From: Ferrovibrio sp.
GTDB taxonomy: Bacteria > Pseudomonadota > Alphaproteobacteria > Ferrovibrionales > Ferrovibrionaceae
Length of the DNA stretch: 64,000 bases
Assembly (NCBI GenBank): GCA_017991315.1
Contig: JAGOQS010000001.1
Coordinates: 434,001-498,000 of the forward strand
Reading direction: 5' to 3'
Position numbers and translations under genes: made by a program. A model generated the notes under the pieces. That model saw only the letters and a list, made by a program, of their open reading frames with translations. It was not told where the DNA came from and did not search any database. Position 1 is the stretch's first letter. Each line of letters begins with the position of its first letter. Positions 42,406 to 52,176 of the stretch are shown here, piece by piece.

Positions 42406-44262
42406 TCAGGGCTTCTTTTCCGCCGTCCGCAGATCGCTGTCGGTGGCGCGGTCATGGGCGCGGTAAAGCGGCCAGTCACCGGTGACGGTGGATGAAAGGC
42501 TGTCATGCGGCTGGCCGATGCGGGCGCGGTAGATCCAGTGATTGGTCAGCACGCGCTGCACGAACAGCCGGGTTTCAGAAAGCGGGATACTCTCGATGAA
42601 CAGCAGCGGGTCTTCCTGGCGGCCTTCGCGCAGCCATTTCTGCAGATTGCCCGGGCCGGCATTGTAGGCGGCGGCGAGGTAGAACAGGTTGCCGCGGATC
42701 ATCGGCATTTCCAGCAGATGCTGCAGGTAGCGCTGGCCCAGCTCGATATTGTATTCCGGCGCCAGCAGGCGGTGGCGGCTGTTCTTCAGCCGCAGGGTAT
42801 GGTCGCCCGCCACATAGCCGGCGGTGCGCGGCATCAACTGCATCAGGCCGGCGGCACCGGCGCTGGAGGAGGCGCGCGGGTTGAAGGCGCTTTCCTGGCG
42901 CATGAAGGCGAAGATCAGCGCACGGTCGAGCGCGAAGCCGCCTTCCGGTTCCCAGGGCGGCAGCGGATACATGGCGTTGTCGTAGGCATCGCCCTTCACG
43001 CTGCGCCAGGCCAGGCCGATCTTCATCGCCGAAGCCGGGGTCTGCAGCCGGCCAGCAAGGCCGAGCAGGGCGAAAGCCAGCGGGTCGGAGGCTTGCGAAA
43101 ACACGCGGGCGATTTCGCGGTCGGCACGCACCGCCTCGCCGATTTCATTCAGCGCCAGGGCGCGGCGGATCGCCGGCATCTGCGCCAGCTTGCCGGCATC
43201 TTCCGCCACCAGCGGCGCTGGCGCCCAGGAGAAGGGCATTTCCTGGCCCAACTGGTTCAGCGCCAGCAGGCCGTAGAAGGTGCGTTCCTGCGTCGCAGCC
43301 ACCTGCAGCAGGCGCATCGCTTCCGCCGGCTGGCGCAGCCGCAGCATGACGCGCGCGCCCCACCAGGCACCGGCGGCCTTGTCCCAGTTCGAGGCGACCT
43401 GCGAAAAGGCCAGGTTTTCGAAATGATGCGCGGCGTTGTCGTAGCGGCCCATGCGCCAGGCAGCGATGCCGGCGACCCAGTCGGCTTCCGGCACGCGGGC
43501 GCGTGAACGCTGCGCGGCGGGGCCGGCCAGCGCCAGCGCCTTGGCGTCGTCGCCATTCAGGAACCAGCTCCAGGCGACGCGGCGGCGCCAGTCGTCGAAT
43601 TCGGAATTGGACAGCCGCGAGCGGATTTCCGGCTTGTTGATCAGCGCCTCGGCCTGGCTGACCTTGTCCTTGCGCAGCAACTGGCCGAGTTCGCCCTCGG
43701 CACGGGCGATCATCTGGGCGGCGGCCGGGTCGCGCTCCTTCGGGATCGGGCGCGAGCGCGTGGTGGCGACGCTGCCGGGATCGTTGGGGAATTCGCCGGT
43801 ATCGACGCCGGTGGGGGCAGGCGGGGCCTTGTCCTTCTTGCCCTTCTTCTTCAGCGCCAGGCGGTAGATTTCCTCGGCGCCGGGATGATCGCGGTAGTCG
43901 CGCAGCCAGTTGCTCAATTCGGCATAGCCGGCGTTATACCCGGTCGGATGGGTATAGCGCTGATGCAGGGCATGGCCGCGCAGGATCGGGTCCTTGATCA
44001 GCTTCAGTTCGCGGTCCGCCTCGGCGAAGCGCAGGTCGGCCTGAAGCTCGAAAATGCGGCCATAGCGGTCGCTGTCAGCCTGATTGAGGATGGTGGGCAG
44101 GTCGGTTTGGGCCAGTGACTGCGCTGGGGCCAGTAATGCCGCCAGCCCCAGGCCAGCAGCCAGCAACAGGGCGCCGAAGCCCAGCCGAGCCACTAGGCGC
44201 CGCCGGATTTCCCCCGTCTGCAAAAGCTGCCAGGTCACAATTTGTCGCGATTGGCTTGGCAT
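42406..44262 (-). CDS. soluble lytic murein transglycosylase
   Basis: The 618-residue protein has an N-terminal signal/anchor (LGFGALLLAAGLGLAALLAPAQSLAQ) and a long helical superhelix. The C-terminal goose-lysozyme-like domain carries the catalytic glutamate in AFMRQESAFNPRASSSAGAAGLMQLMPRTA (around residue 455), followed by NIELGQRYLQHLL and AYNAGPGN. It cleaves peptidoglycan between MurNAc and GlcNAc in the periplasm, forming anhydro products. The domain order is that of Slt70. Confidence 0.93.
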   Translation of the reverse strand: MPSQSRQIVTWQLLQTGEIRRRLVARLGFGALLLAAGLGLAALLAPAQSLAQTDLPTILNQADSDRYGRIFELQADLRFAEADRELKLIKDPILRGHALHQRYTHPTGYNAGYAELSNWLRDYRDHPGAEEIYRLALKKKGKKDKAPPAPTGVDTGEFPNDPGSVATTRSRPIPKERDPAAAQMIARAEGELGQLLRKDKVSQAEALINKPEIRSRLSNSEFDDWRRRVAWSWFLNGDDAKALALAGPAAQRSRARVPEADWVAGIAAWRMGRYDNAAHHFENLAFSQVASNWDKAAGAWWGARVMLRLRQPAEAMRLLQVAATQERTFYGLLALNQLGQEMPFSWAPAPLVAEDAGKLAQMPAIRRALALNEIGEAVRADREIARVFSQASDPLAFALLGLAGRLQTPASAMKIGLAWRSVKGDAYDNAMYPLPPWEPEGGFALDRALIFAFMRQESAFNPRASSSAGAAGLMQLMPRTAGYVAGDHTLRLKNSRHRLLAPEYNIELGQRYLQHLLEMPMIRGNLFYLAAAYNAGPGNLQKWLREGRQEDPLLFIESIPLSETRLFVQRVLTNHWIYRARIGQPHDSLSSTVTGDWPLYRAHDRATDSDLRTAEKKP

Positions 44263-44327
44263 GACGAGCCAGCATACCCCATGAAACCCGTATGGGCAAG
44301 CCTATATTATGTGCCGTATAAGTTGTA

Positions 44328-45539
44328 TCAGCGGCGGCGCGGCATCACGGCGATGATGCCGGCGCCGATAAGGCAGGTGGTGGCACAGATCAGGATCGGG
44401 GCCAGGTAGCTGCCGAAGCGGTCGAAGGCGGCGCCGGCCAGGGTGGGACCGATCAGGGTGGAAAAGGCGACGCTGGTATAGAGCGCGCCGATCACCGCAC
44501 TGGCGGCGCGGGCGCCGAACAGGTCGACGGTGACCGCCGGGGCGAGCGCCACGAAGCCGCCATAGCAGAGGCCGAAGCCGAGCGCGAACAGCCCCAGCGG
44601 GATGAAGCCATCGGCCAGCGGCCACAGCGCCAGCATGATGCCTGAGCCGAACATGGCGGCGGCGAAGGCCGGGCCGCGCCCAACCCGGTCGGCCACCGGG
44701 CCGAGCAGGAAGCGCCCGAGCATCGAGCCGATCCCGATCAGCCCGACCAGCCAGACGCCCTGGTCGCGCGACAGGCCCTGGTCCTGGGCATAGGCGGGGA
44801 GATGCACGAAAGGTACGAAGGTGCCGATGCAGTTCAGCGCGCAGGCAAGGTAGAGCAGCCAGAACAGCCGGTGGCGCAACGCTTCCGCCAGAGTGAGGCC
44901 GGGCGGCGGGGCGTTGGATGGGATGGCCTCCCCGGCCGCCGCGCCGACACCATCCGGGCGCAGGCCCATGCTGGCCGGGTTGGGCCGCAGGGCCACCACC
45001 GCCAGGGCGCCGAGGATGGCGGCGCCGATGCCGAGCAGCAGATAGGCCTGGCGCCAGGTCAGGCTGTCGATCAGCCAGGCGGCGACCGGCGGCATCACCA
45101 CCGTCCCTAAGCCAATCCCCATAACCGCAAGACCAGACGCCTGGCCGCGCTTGGCGATGAACCAGTGCTGCACCGTGCCGATGGCCGGCACATAGGAAAA
45201 GCCGACGCCGACGCCCATGCCGATGGAATAGGCGATCAGCACTGTCAGCAGGCTATCGGCGAAGCTGGCGGCGATCATGCCGGCGGCGACAGCGGCAAGG
45301 CCGAAGCCGATCACCGGCCGCGGCCCGAGCCGGTCGGCAAGCGGGCCGCTGATGGCGCCGAGCGCGAAATAGAGGAAGGCGGCGAGCGAAAACACCAGCG
45401 ACACGGTGGCGCGGCTGGCTTCGAATTCACGCCGCAGCGGTTCGAAGAAGGCGGGGAAGGAATAGGCGGCGCCGAAGCCGACGAACATCACGGCAAAAGC
45501 CGCCGCCACCACGACCCAGCCATAGAAGATGCGGTTCAT
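44328..45539 (-). CDS. MFS transporter
   Basis: The 403-residue carrier has about twelve membrane helices. YGWVVVAAAFAVMFVGFGAAYSF at the N-terminus and the GPLADRLGPRPVIGFG loop (MFS motif A) resemble oxalate/formate-antiporter-like and monocarboxylate-type facilitators. LIGIGSMLGRFLLGPVADRVGRGPAF repeats the motif in the second half. I chose the ATG before NRIFYGW with GGGAAACG upstream, not the GTG 21 bases earlier, which is inside a palindromic repeat. Substrate unknown. Confidence 0.9.
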   Translation of the reverse strand: MNRIFYGWVVVAAAFAVMFVGFGAAYSFPAFFEPLRREFEASRATVSLVFSLAAFLYFALGAISGPLADRLGPRPVIGFGLAAVAAGMIAASFADSLLTVLIAYSIGMGVGVGFSYVPAIGTVQHWFIAKRGQASGLAVMGIGLGTVVMPPVAAWLIDSLTWRQAYLLLGIGAAILGALAVVALRPNPASMGLRPDGVGAAAGEAIPSNAPPPGLTLAEALRHRLFWLLYLACALNCIGTFVPFVHLPAYAQDQGLSRDQGVWLVGLIGIGSMLGRFLLGPVADRVGRGPAFAAAMFGSGIMLALWPLADGFIPLGLFALGFGLCYGGFVALAPAVTVDLFGARAASAVIGALYTSVAFSTLIGPTLAGAAFDRFGSYLAPILICATTCLIGAGIIAVMPRRR

Positions 45540-45560
45540 AAAAGCGTTTCCCGACTTCAC

Positions 45561-45635
45561 GAGATGCGCGGATCAAGTCCGCGCATGACGCTTATTATTA
45601 TTCTCGTCACCCCCGGGCTTGACCCGGGGGTCTCG
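45561..45635. repeat. paired palindromic intergenic repeat
   Basis: The first hairpin is GAGATGCGCGGATCAAGTCC / GCGCATGACG and the second is CGTCACCCCCGGGCTTGACC / GGGGGTCTCG. It is the same two-palindrome unit as at 22477 and 27495 in the opposite order. It lies between two minus-strand genes, directly upstream of the MFS start. Confidence 0.85.
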
Positions 45636-45657
45636 TTACGACTGCTCTCAATCGACT

Positions 45658-46572
45658 TCACCCGCCCAGTTCCTCGAGCTTCACGGCCAGGCTGAGCATG
45701 TCGCGCCAGGCTTCGCGCTTCATGCCGGGTTGGCGCAGCAGATAGGCCGGATGCAGCATCGGCAGGGCCGGAATGTTCAGGCCGTCCTTGGCATAGACAT
45801 GCCAGTTGCCGCGCAGCTTGGTGATGCCCTGGCTGGTGCCGAGCAGGGTGGCGGCGGCATGCCGCCCCACCAGGGCGATCACCTTTGGCCGCACCAGGGC
45901 GATGTGGCGCTCGACGAAGGGACGGCAAGCGATGATTTCCTCCGGCGACGGATCACGGTTGCCCGGCGGACGCCAGAAGATGACGTTGGAAATATAGGCG
46001 TTGCTTTCGTCGCGCTGAATGGCGGCCAGCATGCGGTCGAGCAACTGGCCGCTCTGGCCGACGAAGGGCGCACCCTGGGCATCCTCGTCGCGGCCCGGCG
46101 CTTCACCGATCAGCATGATCGTTGCCGCCGGATTGCCACGCGCGAACACGGTGTTGGTGGCGGTGGCCTTCAGCGCGCAGCCCTCGAAGGCGGCTACAGC
46201 GGCCTTCAGTTCCTCGACGCTGTTGCAGGCCAGGGCCGCCTTGGTGGCGGCGGTTTCCGCTGCCTGGGCCGAGAGCAGCGCCGGAGAGACCGGCGCACGC
46301 ACCGGCGGCGCTGCCGGTGTGAAGGTGAAAGCTGCCCCATCGGACAGACCCTGGCCAGATACGGGCGCTTGCGATGCGGAAGCAGCGGGTTTCGTTGCGG
46401 CAGGTGTGGCCGGCCTAGCGGCAGCAGGCGCATTGGCAGCGGGGCGGGGTGGCGGTGCCTGGGTGCGGTCCACCGGCGCGTCGCCGATACACTCGTCGGC
46501 GCCGGATTCGACATAGAAACGCAGCAGCGCGCCGGCGCTGAGCGTCTCCCCGGCTATATCATTTGTGTGCAT
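45658..46572 (-). CDS. uracil-DNA glycosylase, family 4 (type B/IV)
   Basis: The 304-residue protein has a variable Ala/Pro-rich N-terminal region of about 100 residues. The family-4 UDG catalytic core follows: [49 protein letters not shown] and a C-terminal [18 protein letters not shown]. Family members carry a [4Fe-4S] cluster and remove uracil from DNA in base-excision repair. I used the ATG before HTNDIAGE; the earlier in-frame ATG would extend into the ETF-QO promoter region. Confidence 0.92.
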   Translation of the reverse strand: MHTNDIAGETLSAGALLRFYVESGADECIGDAPVDRTQAPPPRPAANAPAAARPATPAATKPAASASQAPVSGQGLSDGAAFTFTPAAPPVRAPVSPALLSAQAAETAATKAALACNSVEELKAAVAAFEGCALKATATNTVFARGNPAATIMLIGEAPGRDEDAQGAPFVGQSGQLLDRMLAAIQRDESNAYISNVIFWRPPGNRDPSPEEIIACRPFVERHIALVRPKVIALVGRHAAATLLGTSQGITKLRGNWHVYAKDGLNIPALPMLHPAYLLRQPGMKREAWRDMLSLAVKLEELGG

Positions 46573-46669
46573 AAACCTGTCCTGGCCCGGCGCCGTTGGC
46601 TTGGGCAATATAGTCTGGTAAGCAGGGACCAATCGTCAACAGTGCCAGAAGACCAGCAATAGGTGCGGG

Positions 46670-48331
46670 ATGGAACGCGAAACAATGGAATATGATGTGG
46701 TGGTGGTGGGAGCCGGCCCCTCCGGCTTGTCCGCCGCCATCCGTCTCAAGCAGCTTGCCGCCGAGCAGGACCACGAAATCTCGGTCTGCGTGATCGAGAA
46801 GGGGTCGGAAGTCGGCGCGCATATCCTTTCCGGTGCCGTGGTCGATCCGATCGGCCTCAACGAACTGATCCCGGACTGGAAGGAAAAGGGCGCACCGCTC
46901 AACACGCCGGTGACCGAGGACCGCTTCCTGATCCTGACCGAAGCGAACCACATCTATATCCCGAACTTCATGCTGCCGCCGCTGATGAACAATCACGGCA
47001 ACTACATCGTTTCGCTTGGCAATGTCTGCCGCTGGCTGGCGACCCAGGCGGAAGAACTCGGCGTCGAGATCTTCCCCGGCTTCGCCGCCGCCGAAGTGCT
47101 GTATGGCGACAAGGGTGAAGTGGTCGGCGTTGCCACCGGCGACATGGGCATCGGCCGTGATGGCGAGAAGAAAAGCGGCTACACGCCTGGCGTGGAACTG
47201 CGCGCCAAATACACGCTGATCGCCGAGGGCGTGCGCGGTTCGCTGGCCAAGGAAATCCAGCAGAAGTTCAATCTGCGCGAGGGCGTCGAGCCGCAGAAGT
47301 TCGGCATCGGCATCAAGGAGCTGTGGCAGATCGATCCGGCCAAGCACAAGCCGGGCCTGGTGGTGCATACGCAAGGCTGGCCGCTCGACAGCAGCACCGC
47401 CGGCGGCAGCTTCATGTATCACCTCGAGGACAACCAGGTCGCCGTCGGCTTCGTGGTCAACCTCAATTACCAGAATCCCTATCTCTCGCCGTTCGACGAA
47501 TTCCAGCGCTTCAAGATGCATCCCTCCGTACGTGAGTATTTCGAGGGCGGCAAGCGCATTGCCTATGGTGCCCGCGCCATCAACGAGGGCGGCCTGCAAT
47601 CGGTGCCGAAGCTGAGCTTCCCGGGCGGCGCGCTGATCGGCTGCTCGGCCGGCTTCGTCAATGTGCCGCGTATCAAGGGCAGCCATAATGCTGTGAAGAG
47701 CGGCATGCTGGCGGCGGAAGCGGCCTTCGCGGCGCTCAAGGGCGGTTCGGATGGCAGCGTCGAACTGGGCGATTACAACGAGGCGGTGCGCGAAAGCTGG
47801 ATCTGGAAAGATCTGTGGAAGGTGCGCAACGTCAAGCCGGCGCTGAAATACGGCATGTGGCTCGGCACCCTGATCGGCGGCGCCCATATGTGGCTGAACG
47901 ACCTCGGCCTCGGCTTCCTGGTCGGCTGGACTTCCAAGCATGGCAAGGCCGACCATGAGACCCTGAAGCCGGCGGCCGAGTGCAAGCCGATCCAGTATCC
48001 GAAGCCGGATGGCAAGATCAGCTTCGACAAGCTGTCCTCGGTGTTCCTGTCCTCGACCAACCACGAGGAAGACCAGCCGATCCATCTGCGGCTGAAGGAC
48101 CCCAGCATCCCGATTGCCAGGAATCTCCCGCTTTATGACGAGCCGGCGCAACGCTACTGCCCGGCGGGCGTGTACGAAGTGCTGCGGGATGCGGATGGCA
48201 GCAATCCCCGGTTCCAGATCAACGCGCAAAATTGTGTTCACTGCAAGACTTGCGACATCAAGGATCCGGCCCAAAATATCAACTGGACCGTGCCGGAAGG
48301 TGGTGGCGGCCCGAACTACCCGAATATGTAG
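46670..48331 (+). CDS. electron transfer flavoprotein-ubiquinone oxidoreductase
   Basis: The 553-residue protein has the FAD-binding [23 protein letters not shown] near its N-terminus, [19 protein letters not shown] and the C-terminal ferredoxin-like [4Fe-4S] site ([15 protein letters not shown], then [32 protein letters not shown]). It passes electrons from ETF to ubiquinone during acyl-CoA and amino-acid oxidation. No etfAB genes are in this window. It is followed by a TPR lipoprotein gene in the same direction and is divergent from the uracil-DNA glycosylase. Confidence 0.96.
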   Translation: MERETMEYDVVVVGAGPSGLSAAIRLKQLAAEQDHEISVCVIEKGSEVGAHILSGAVVDPIGLNELIPDWKEKGAPLNTPVTEDRFLILTEANHIYIPNFMLPPLMNNHGNYIVSLGNVCRWLATQAEELGVEIFPGFAAAEVLYGDKGEVVGVATGDMGIGRDGEKKSGYTPGVELRAKYTLIAEGVRGSLAKEIQQKFNLREGVEPQKFGIGIKELWQIDPAKHKPGLVVHTQGWPLDSSTAGGSFMYHLEDNQVAVGFVVNLNYQNPYLSPFDEFQRFKMHPSVREYFEGGKRIAYGARAINEGGLQSVPKLSFPGGALIGCSAGFVNVPRIKGSHNAVKSGMLAAEAAFAALKGGSDGSVELGDYNEAVRESWIWKDLWKVRNVKPALKYGMWLGTLIGGAHMWLNDLGLGFLVGWTSKHGKADHETLKPAAECKPIQYPKPDGKISFDKLSSVFLSSTNHEEDQPIHLRLKDPSIPIARNLPLYDEPAQRYCPAGVYEVLRDADGSNPRFQINAQNCVHCKTCDIKDPAQNINWTVPEGGGGPNYPNM

Positions 48332-48368
48332 TCCCCCGATATGTAGTTCTCAGAAGCGAGGCAGCTTG

Positions 48369-50174
48369 ATGCGTCCGGCCGAAGCGAAAGTTACCCCCTG
48401 CGCCCGCCGGATCCATGGCCTGGCCTCGCCTGGAACAAAATCCTGGGCGAAACAACGCGCGGCGCTGGCGGTGATGCTGGCGCCGCTGCTGCTTTCGGCC
48501 TGCGTCACCGCGCGGGCGCCGCAGCCGGTGCCCGTCGACGTGGCGGTGGCCGAAGAGTCCGACATGCTGTCGCCCTATGGCCATTTCCTCGCCGCGCGCC
48601 ATGCCCGCCTGAGCTTCGACTACACGGCTGCCGCCGACTACTATCTCAAGGCGCTGAGCGAGGAGCCGAATTCCGGCCTGCTGGCCCAGGGCGCCTTCCT
48701 CTCGCTGCTGGCCGATGGCCGCGTGCCACAGGCGCTGGAACTGGCGCCGGTGCTGCGCGACAACAATCCCGCCGACCATATGGCGCGGATCTCGGTCGCC
48801 ACCGGGGCGATGCTGCGGCGCGACTATGACTCGGCCCTGCGCGTGGTGGCGGAGGGCCCGACCTCCGGCATCCATGCCGCCTTCAACCCGCTGATCGCCG
48901 CCTGGGCCTATGCCGGCAAGGGCGAGGCCGACCGCGCCCTTGAGGCTTTGGGCCGGCTCGACCGCAATCCGCTGTTCGGCGGCGTGCATGATCACCTGAA
49001 GCCGATGCTGCTGGAACTGCTGGGCCGCTATCGCGAGGCGGAAGCGGATTACCGCGAGGCGATGGCCAAGCCGGAGCGTGTCGGCATTCGCATGAGCGAT
49101 GCCTATGCGCGTTTCCTCGAGCGTCGTGGGCGTGCCGACGAGGCGCGCGCCCTCATCGCCAGCCAGCTCAAGCTCAATCCCGACAACGGCACACTGATGC
49201 GTGCCGAGCGCCGCCTGCGCAGTTCGAACAGCCTGGGCAGCAATGTCGCGCCGATGATCGGCAATGCCAATGAAGGCTTCGCCGAAAGCCTGCTGGCGGC
49301 GGCTACCGCCTTTGGCCGCAACGATGGCGGCGAGTTGACCGAACTGCATCTCCAGCTTGCCCTGGCGTTGCGCCCCGATCTGGATGATGCCCGCGTCACG
49401 CTGGCCGACATCTACGAGAGCCGCAAGCAATGGGACCGCGCCATCAAGACCTATGGCACGGTGCAGTCCGACGGTGCCTTCGCTGACGTGGCGCAATTGC
49501 GCATCGCCTGGTGCATGAACGAGCGTGGCGACCACGATGCCGCCGTGCGCATGCTGCGCAAGATCGCCCGCGACCGCCGCGACGACGCCCGCCCGCTGAT
49601 CACGCTCGGCGACCTCTACCGCCAGATGGAGCGCTGGCAGGAAGCGGCGACTGAATACACCGCTGCCTTCCAGCGCATTCCGACGCTGGAGACCCGGCAC
49701 TGGATCCTGCTGTTCAGCCGCGGCATCGCCTATGAGCGCTCGAAGCAGTGGAGCAAGGCGGAAGCCGATATGCTCAAGGCGCTGGAATTCCAGCCCGAGC
49801 AGCCGATGGTGCTGAACTATCTCGGCTATACCTGGATTGATATGAACCGCAATATCGACCGCGCCACCGACATGATCCGCCGCGCCGTGACGATGCGGCC
49901 GAATGACGGCGCCATCGTCGACTCGCTCGGCTGGGCCTATTACCGCGTCGGCCGCTACGACGAGGCCGTGGTGCAGCTTGAGCGCGCCGTGGAACTCAAG
50001 GGCGGCGATCCGGTGATCACCGATCACCTGGGCGATGCCTATTGGAAAGTCGGCCGCCGCGCCGAGGCGCAGTTCCAGTGGCGCCGCGCGCTCGGCCTCA
50101 AGCCGGAGCCCGAACTGGAGCAGCAGATCCGCCGCAAGCTCGAAACCGGCCTCGATCCGGTCGCGCAGAAGTGA
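48369..50174 (+). CDS. tetratricopeptide repeat lipoprotein
   Basis: The 601-residue protein has a lipoprotein signal (LLLSAC, Cys45) preceded by a basic N-terminal region. At least ten TPR-like units fill the rest, with clear ones such as FAESLLAAATAFG and AATEYTAAFQ. The late units DRATDMIRRAVTMRPNDGAIVDSLGWAYYRVGRYDEAVVQLERAVEL and DHLGDAYWKVGRRAEAQFQWRRAL are typical. It is likely an outer-membrane or periplasmic scaffold. The 37-base gap to ETF-QO suggests co-transcription. The start is the ATG ahead of the lipoprotein signal; the upstream frame overlaps ETF-QO. Confidence 0.88.
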   Translation: MRPAEAKVTPCARRIHGLASPGTKSWAKQRAALAVMLAPLLLSACVTARAPQPVPVDVAVAEESDMLSPYGHFLAARHARLSFDYTAAADYYLKALSEEPNSGLLAQGAFLSLLADGRVPQALELAPVLRDNNPADHMARISVATGAMLRRDYDSALRVVAEGPTSGIHAAFNPLIAAWAYAGKGEADRALEALGRLDRNPLFGGVHDHLKPMLLELLGRYREAEADYREAMAKPERVGIRMSDAYARFLERRGRADEARALIASQLKLNPDNGTLMRAERRLRSSNSLGSNVAPMIGNANEGFAESLLAAATAFGRNDGGELTELHLQLALALRPDLDDARVTLADIYESRKQWDRAIKTYGTVQSDGAFADVAQLRIAWCMNERGDHDAAVRMLRKIARDRRDDARPLITLGDLYRQMERWQEAATEYTAAFQRIPTLETRHWILLFSRGIAYERSKQWSKAEADMLKALEFQPEQPMVLNYLGYTWIDMNRNIDRATDMIRRAVTMRPNDGAIVDSLGWAYYRVGRYDEAVVQLERAVELKGGDPVITDHLGDAYWKVGRRAEAQFQWRRALGLKPEPELEQQIRRKLETGLDPVAQK

Positions 50175-50183
50175 AAAGCAGCG

Positions 50184-50312
50184 CGTCATGCCCGGCCATG
50201 GCCGTTCGGGCCTGTGCGCCTACGAACGCCACTAGGCGTTCGCGGGCTTACAGTGAGCCGGGCATCTCTTCCAATTTGGCGGAAGACCCCCGGGTCAAGC
50301 CCGGGGGTGACG
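50184..50312. repeat. palindromic repeat pair with variable-core repeat in the first loop
   Basis: The first palindrome is opened by CGTCATGCCCGGC and closed by GCCGGGCATCTC, but its loop is expanded by a ~55-base unit (50200-50255) with core GAACGCC-TAGT-GGCGTTC in reverse orientation relative to the one at 16720-16774. The second palindrome (ACCCCCGGGTCAAGCCCGGG) is intact. It separates the TPR lipoprotein from ispE. Confidence 0.8.
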
Positions 50313-50356
50313 ACGGTTTTTGATGGTGGGCGGTTTTTGATGTTCTGTGGCTTCTG

Positions 50357-51217
50357 ATGGCTGCTGCAATAGCCCGCCTGGCGCCGGCCAAGGTCAACCT
50401 GTTCCTGCATATCACCGCCAAGCGGCCCGATGGCTATCACGCGCTGGAAAGCCTGGTGGTATTTGCCCGCGACGCGGCGGCAGCCGACCGCGTGACGGTG
50501 GCCCCGGCGGACGCGCTTTCACTAAAGATCGACGGGCCTTTCGCTGCCGGGCTGGAAGCCGATGACGGCAATCTGGTGCTGCGCGCGGCGAAGCTGCTGC
50601 GTGGCGATAAGCGGCTCGGGGCGCAACTGACCCTGACCAAGACCTTGCCTGTTGCTTCCGGCATCGGCGGCGGCTCGGCGGATGCGGCGGCGGCCCTGCA
50701 TTTGCTGAACCAGCATTGGCAGTTGGGCCATGATGCCGCCGCGCTGGCGCGGATCGGCCTGCAGCTTGGTGCCGATGTGCCGGTCTGCCTGTTGGGCCGT
50801 CCGGCGATGATGACCGGCATCGGCGAGCAGGTCGTGCCGCTGGATGGCCTGCCGCCAGCCTGGCTGGTGCTGGCCAATCCCGGCATCGCGCTGCCGACGC
50901 GCGAGGTATTTACGGCACTCAACGGCGCCACCGGTCCGGCGCAGCCTTTGCCGCGCCCGCCGGCCAGTGCCGCCGACCTGGCGATCCTGCTACGCGAACG
51001 GCGCAACGATCTGGAAGCACCGGCGCGGTTCTTGAGCAGCGCCATCGACCCGGTGCTGGCGGCGCTGAAGGCGCAAAGCGGCTGCCTGCTGGCGCGGCTT
51101 TCCGGCTCGGGCGCCACCTGTTTCGGGCTGTTCGCGGAACAGCGCTTGGCCGAGCATGCCGCGCGCATGCTGTCCCGCGCTTATCCCGATTGGTGGCTGG
51201 CAGCAACCGCGATCTGA
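50357..51217 (+). CDS. ispE: 4-diphosphocytidyl-2-C-methyl-D-erythritol kinase
   Basis: The 286-residue GHMP kinase has ARLAPAKVNLFLHITAKRPDGYHALESL at the N-terminus, the ATP-binding loop LPVASGIGGGSADAAAAL (around residues 97-114) and the C-terminal LARLSGSGATCFGLFA. It phosphorylates CDP-methylerythritol in the MEP pathway of isoprenoid biosynthesis. Length and motifs are normal. It is the only MEP-pathway gene in the window. Confidence 0.95.
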   Translation: MAAAIARLAPAKVNLFLHITAKRPDGYHALESLVVFARDAAAADRVTVAPADALSLKIDGPFAAGLEADDGNLVLRAAKLLRGDKRLGAQLTLTKTLPVASGIGGGSADAAAALHLLNQHWQLGHDAAALARIGLQLGADVPVCLLGRPAMMTGIGEQVVPLDGLPPAWLVLANPGIALPTREVFTALNGATGPAQPLPRPPASAADLAILLRERRNDLEAPARFLSSAIDPVLAALKAQSGCLLARLSGSGATCFGLFAEQRLAEHAARMLSRAYPDWWLAATAI

Positions 51218-51253
51218 CGCCGGCCCAGGGGCGGCCAGAGCGGCGTGGCAATA

Positions 51254-51757
51254 TCAAAGTGGCGTAAAGGTGATCCGCACTTTCTCGTTGCCGGGAAGAG
51301 GTTTCCCCGGGTTGCCGAGATCGTAGAGGGTGGCGCCGATCAGGAAACGCACATCGCCGCTATCATCGGCCAGCGGCAACGCAAGCCGCTCGCCCTGGCC
51401 GGTGCCGCCCAGTTTCTCGAAAACATGGCCGATATTATGCATCACGCAGACCTCGTCGCAGACCTTGGCGTAGCGCTCGCGCACGGCCGCTGCCGCTTCG
51501 GGCGGAAATATCTCGTCGAGGCGGGCGCCCTGGCGCACGGTCTGCACCATGTCGCGGATGTCGTTGCCGGCGAGCCGCACCTGGAAGTCCCGGTTGGCGC
51601 GGTCGTATTCGTAGAGAAACACGCCGGACAGCAGGTTGCGCAAATCCACCGGGCTGATGCTGGAGCGCAGCGGCACCCGTGCGCCGGCGCGCTTGCCGAG
51701 ATAGAAGGCGAGCAGGTCGCGCAGCGGCGTCGCCACTACATGACCGAAGGCCGACAT
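51254..51757 (-). CDS. PAS-like domain protein (PAS_5 type)
   Basis: The 167-residue product shows the PAS_5 pattern: LLAFYLGKRAGARVPLRSSISPVDLRNLLSGVFLYEYDRANRDFQVRLAGNDIRDMV, with VLIGATLYDL-type C-terminal strands (VRFLIGATLYDLGN). It is related to the gene at 30470. The start is uncertain; the frame is open upstream to 51886, and I used the ATG before SAFGHVV, closest to the domain. No output domain is attached. It ends convergently with ispE. Confidence 0.75.
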   Translation of the reverse strand: MSAFGHVVATPLRDLLAFYLGKRAGARVPLRSSISPVDLRNLLSGVFLYEYDRANRDFQVRLAGNDIRDMVQTVRQGARLDEIFPPEAAAAVRERYAKVCDEVCVMHNIGHVFEKLGGTGQGERLALPLADDSGDVRFLIGATLYDLGNPGKPLPGNEKVRITFTPL

Positions 51758-51981
51758 GTCGGGTTGCTGGCCGACAGCCGCCGGCTCATGAGGTAGATTG
51801 TTTCCGTGCGGCAAAGTAGCCCTCTGCTGTTTTGCGCATCCTAGGCGGGATAATCCTTGGGCGCAAACAAGCCAGGCATTTGGCAAACGGCGGTTTCCTG
51901 AGGCTGGAAAAGCAGGGGGCTTCCGACTATCTTCCGGCCCGCTCAGCGCTCAGCCGGCGGCAAGCCTGTCTGCGCTGCTGC

Positions 51982-52055
51982 TGGGGTGTAGCCAAGCGGT
52001 AAGGCAGCGGTTTTTGGTACCGCCATCCCTGGTTCGAATCCAGGCACCCCAGCCA
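51982..52055 (+). tRNA. tRNA-Gln (anticodon UUG)
   Basis: A full cloverleaf is visible: the acceptor stem TGGGGTG pairs with CACCCCA, the D-arm is AGCC-AAGCGGTAA-GGC, and the anticodon stem-loop GCGGT-TTTTGGT-ACCGC has the UUG anticodon. The T-arm is CCTGG-TTCGAAT-CCAGG. A genomic CCA follows the G discriminator. The gene is isolated between the PAS gene and an alpha/beta hydrolase. Confidence 0.97.
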
Positions 52056-52176
52056 GTTTTCCCCGGAAATCCAATCCTGTGAACCGCAGTATGCCGCGAT
52101 CAAGCCATTCATAAAGGCTTTAAGGATGGCGGCTGTATAAATACGGCAGGCTGTGATGTGGGAGCGAGGGCGCGGG

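Noticed and set aside
39907-42495. 862-codon plus-strand open frame opposite pepF and the PAS membrane gene
   Set aside because: It spans two recognised minus-strand genes and the gap between them; composition is typical of antisense GC-rich DNA.
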